Source: Risungbinella massiliensis
GTDB lineage: Bacteria; Bacillota; Bacilli; Thermoactinomycetales; Thermoactinomycetaceae
Assembly: GCF_000942395.1 (NCBI RefSeq)
Contig: NZ_LN812103.1
Coordinates: 1 to 64,000, forward strand
Length of the DNA: 64,000 bases
Direction of reading: 5' to 3'
Below are positions 63,817 through 64,000 of the stretch, in pieces. Numbering within the stretch: position 1 is the stretch's first letter; each line of letters opens with the position of its first letter. Position numbers and translations under genes: made by a program. The notes below the pieces were generated by a model, which had not been told where the DNA came from, made no database searches, and worked only from the letters and a program-made list of their open reading frames with translations.

Positions 63817-64000
63817 GTACGATCACGGCATATTTAGGACTAGGAACCAATTTAGGTGATCGTCCTAAACAGTTGCAACAAGCAGTACAATTGCTCGCTG
63901 AGTCAGATGGAATCACTATCTCAAAAGTTTCTGCGATCTATCAGACAGAGCCAGTTGGCTATGTAGATCAGCCAGACTTTCTCAATATAGCGGTTCGGTT
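63813..64000 (+). CDS. folK: HPPK (2-amino-4-hydroxy-6-hydroxymethyldihydropteridine pyrophosphokinase), partial
   Basis: Only the first 62 codons are in the window. AYLGLGTNLGDRPKQLQQAV and SAIYQTEPVGY are the HPPK N-terminal motifs. The ATG overlaps the folB stop by 4 nt. Confidence 0.92.
   Translation, partial: MSTITAYLGLGTNLGDRPKQLQQAVQLLAESDGITISKVSAIYQTEPVGYVDQPDFLNIAVR

Overview
The window is chromosomal DNA from an endospore-forming member of the Bacillales (Firmicutes). Direct evidence is a dense set of sporulation genes (gin, sspF, spoVG, fin, spoVT, a spoVB-like exporter, yabP, yabQ, spoIIE), Gram-positive Shine-Dalgarno sequences with many TTG/GTG starts, a T-box leader and low-to-middle GC. 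Gene order follows the Bacillus subtilis origin-proximal segment from rrnA-csfB to folK. A Thermoactinomycetaceae-like lineage is my inference, not something the sequence proves.

Layout. 1-1.6 kb: the 3' part of a 23S rRNA gene plus 5S rRNA. 1.7-9.4 kb: a spore-type amidase, then gin, yaaO, tmk, holB, ricT, yabA, yazA, rsmI and abrB. 9.6-22.7 kb: a 13 kb block absent from this place in B. subtilis. It holds nurA-herA, a cluster of DnaA boxes, a degenerate membrane phosphodiesterase, a secreted endolevanase (levB), two small structured-leader cassettes, a nitronate monooxygenase and treP-treC-treR. 22.8-33.8 kb: T-box-metS, a ytrABC-like GntR/ABC operon, tatD, rnmV, rsmA, a YkuK-like gene, veg, sspF, ispE, purR, ridA and spoVG. 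34-36.7 kb: a second accessory patch with padR-HAAS and three more small cassettes. 36.8-51.7 kb: glmU, prs, ctc, pth, fin, mfd, a parvulin-like gene, spoVT, a spoVB-like gene, yabN, rqcP, yabP, yabQ and divIC. 51.8-64 kb: a 44-aa gene, initiator and elongator tRNA-Met, a DUF402 gene, spoIIE, tilS, hpt, ftsH, coaX, hslO, cysK, folP, folB and the start of folK.

The most unusual content is a set of five stand-alone mini-genes: two of type A at 16.3-17.15 kb and three of type B at 35.26-36.72 kb. Each has its own -10 element, a strong 5' hairpin, a second hairpin that holds the Shine-Dalgarno sequence, an ORF of only 69-71 codons, and an intrinsic terminator. Immediately before each terminator lies a short sequence complementary to the leader segment just upstream of the SD hairpin. 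The pairing partners change together between types (GTCTAAC/GTTAGA in A, GTCTAGC/GCTAGAC in B). This is the logic of fold-back-inhibited mRNAs such as hok or aapA. Type B encodes two-helix membrane proteins and type A encodes Lys/Glu-rich helical proteins. A MITE-like repeat (four copies, two complete) lies next to both cassette clusters.

The conserved genes cover translation and rRNA modification, cell-wall precursors, nucleotide synthesis, repair, sporulation control and folate/cysteine synthesis. The accessory block adds use of levan and trehalose.
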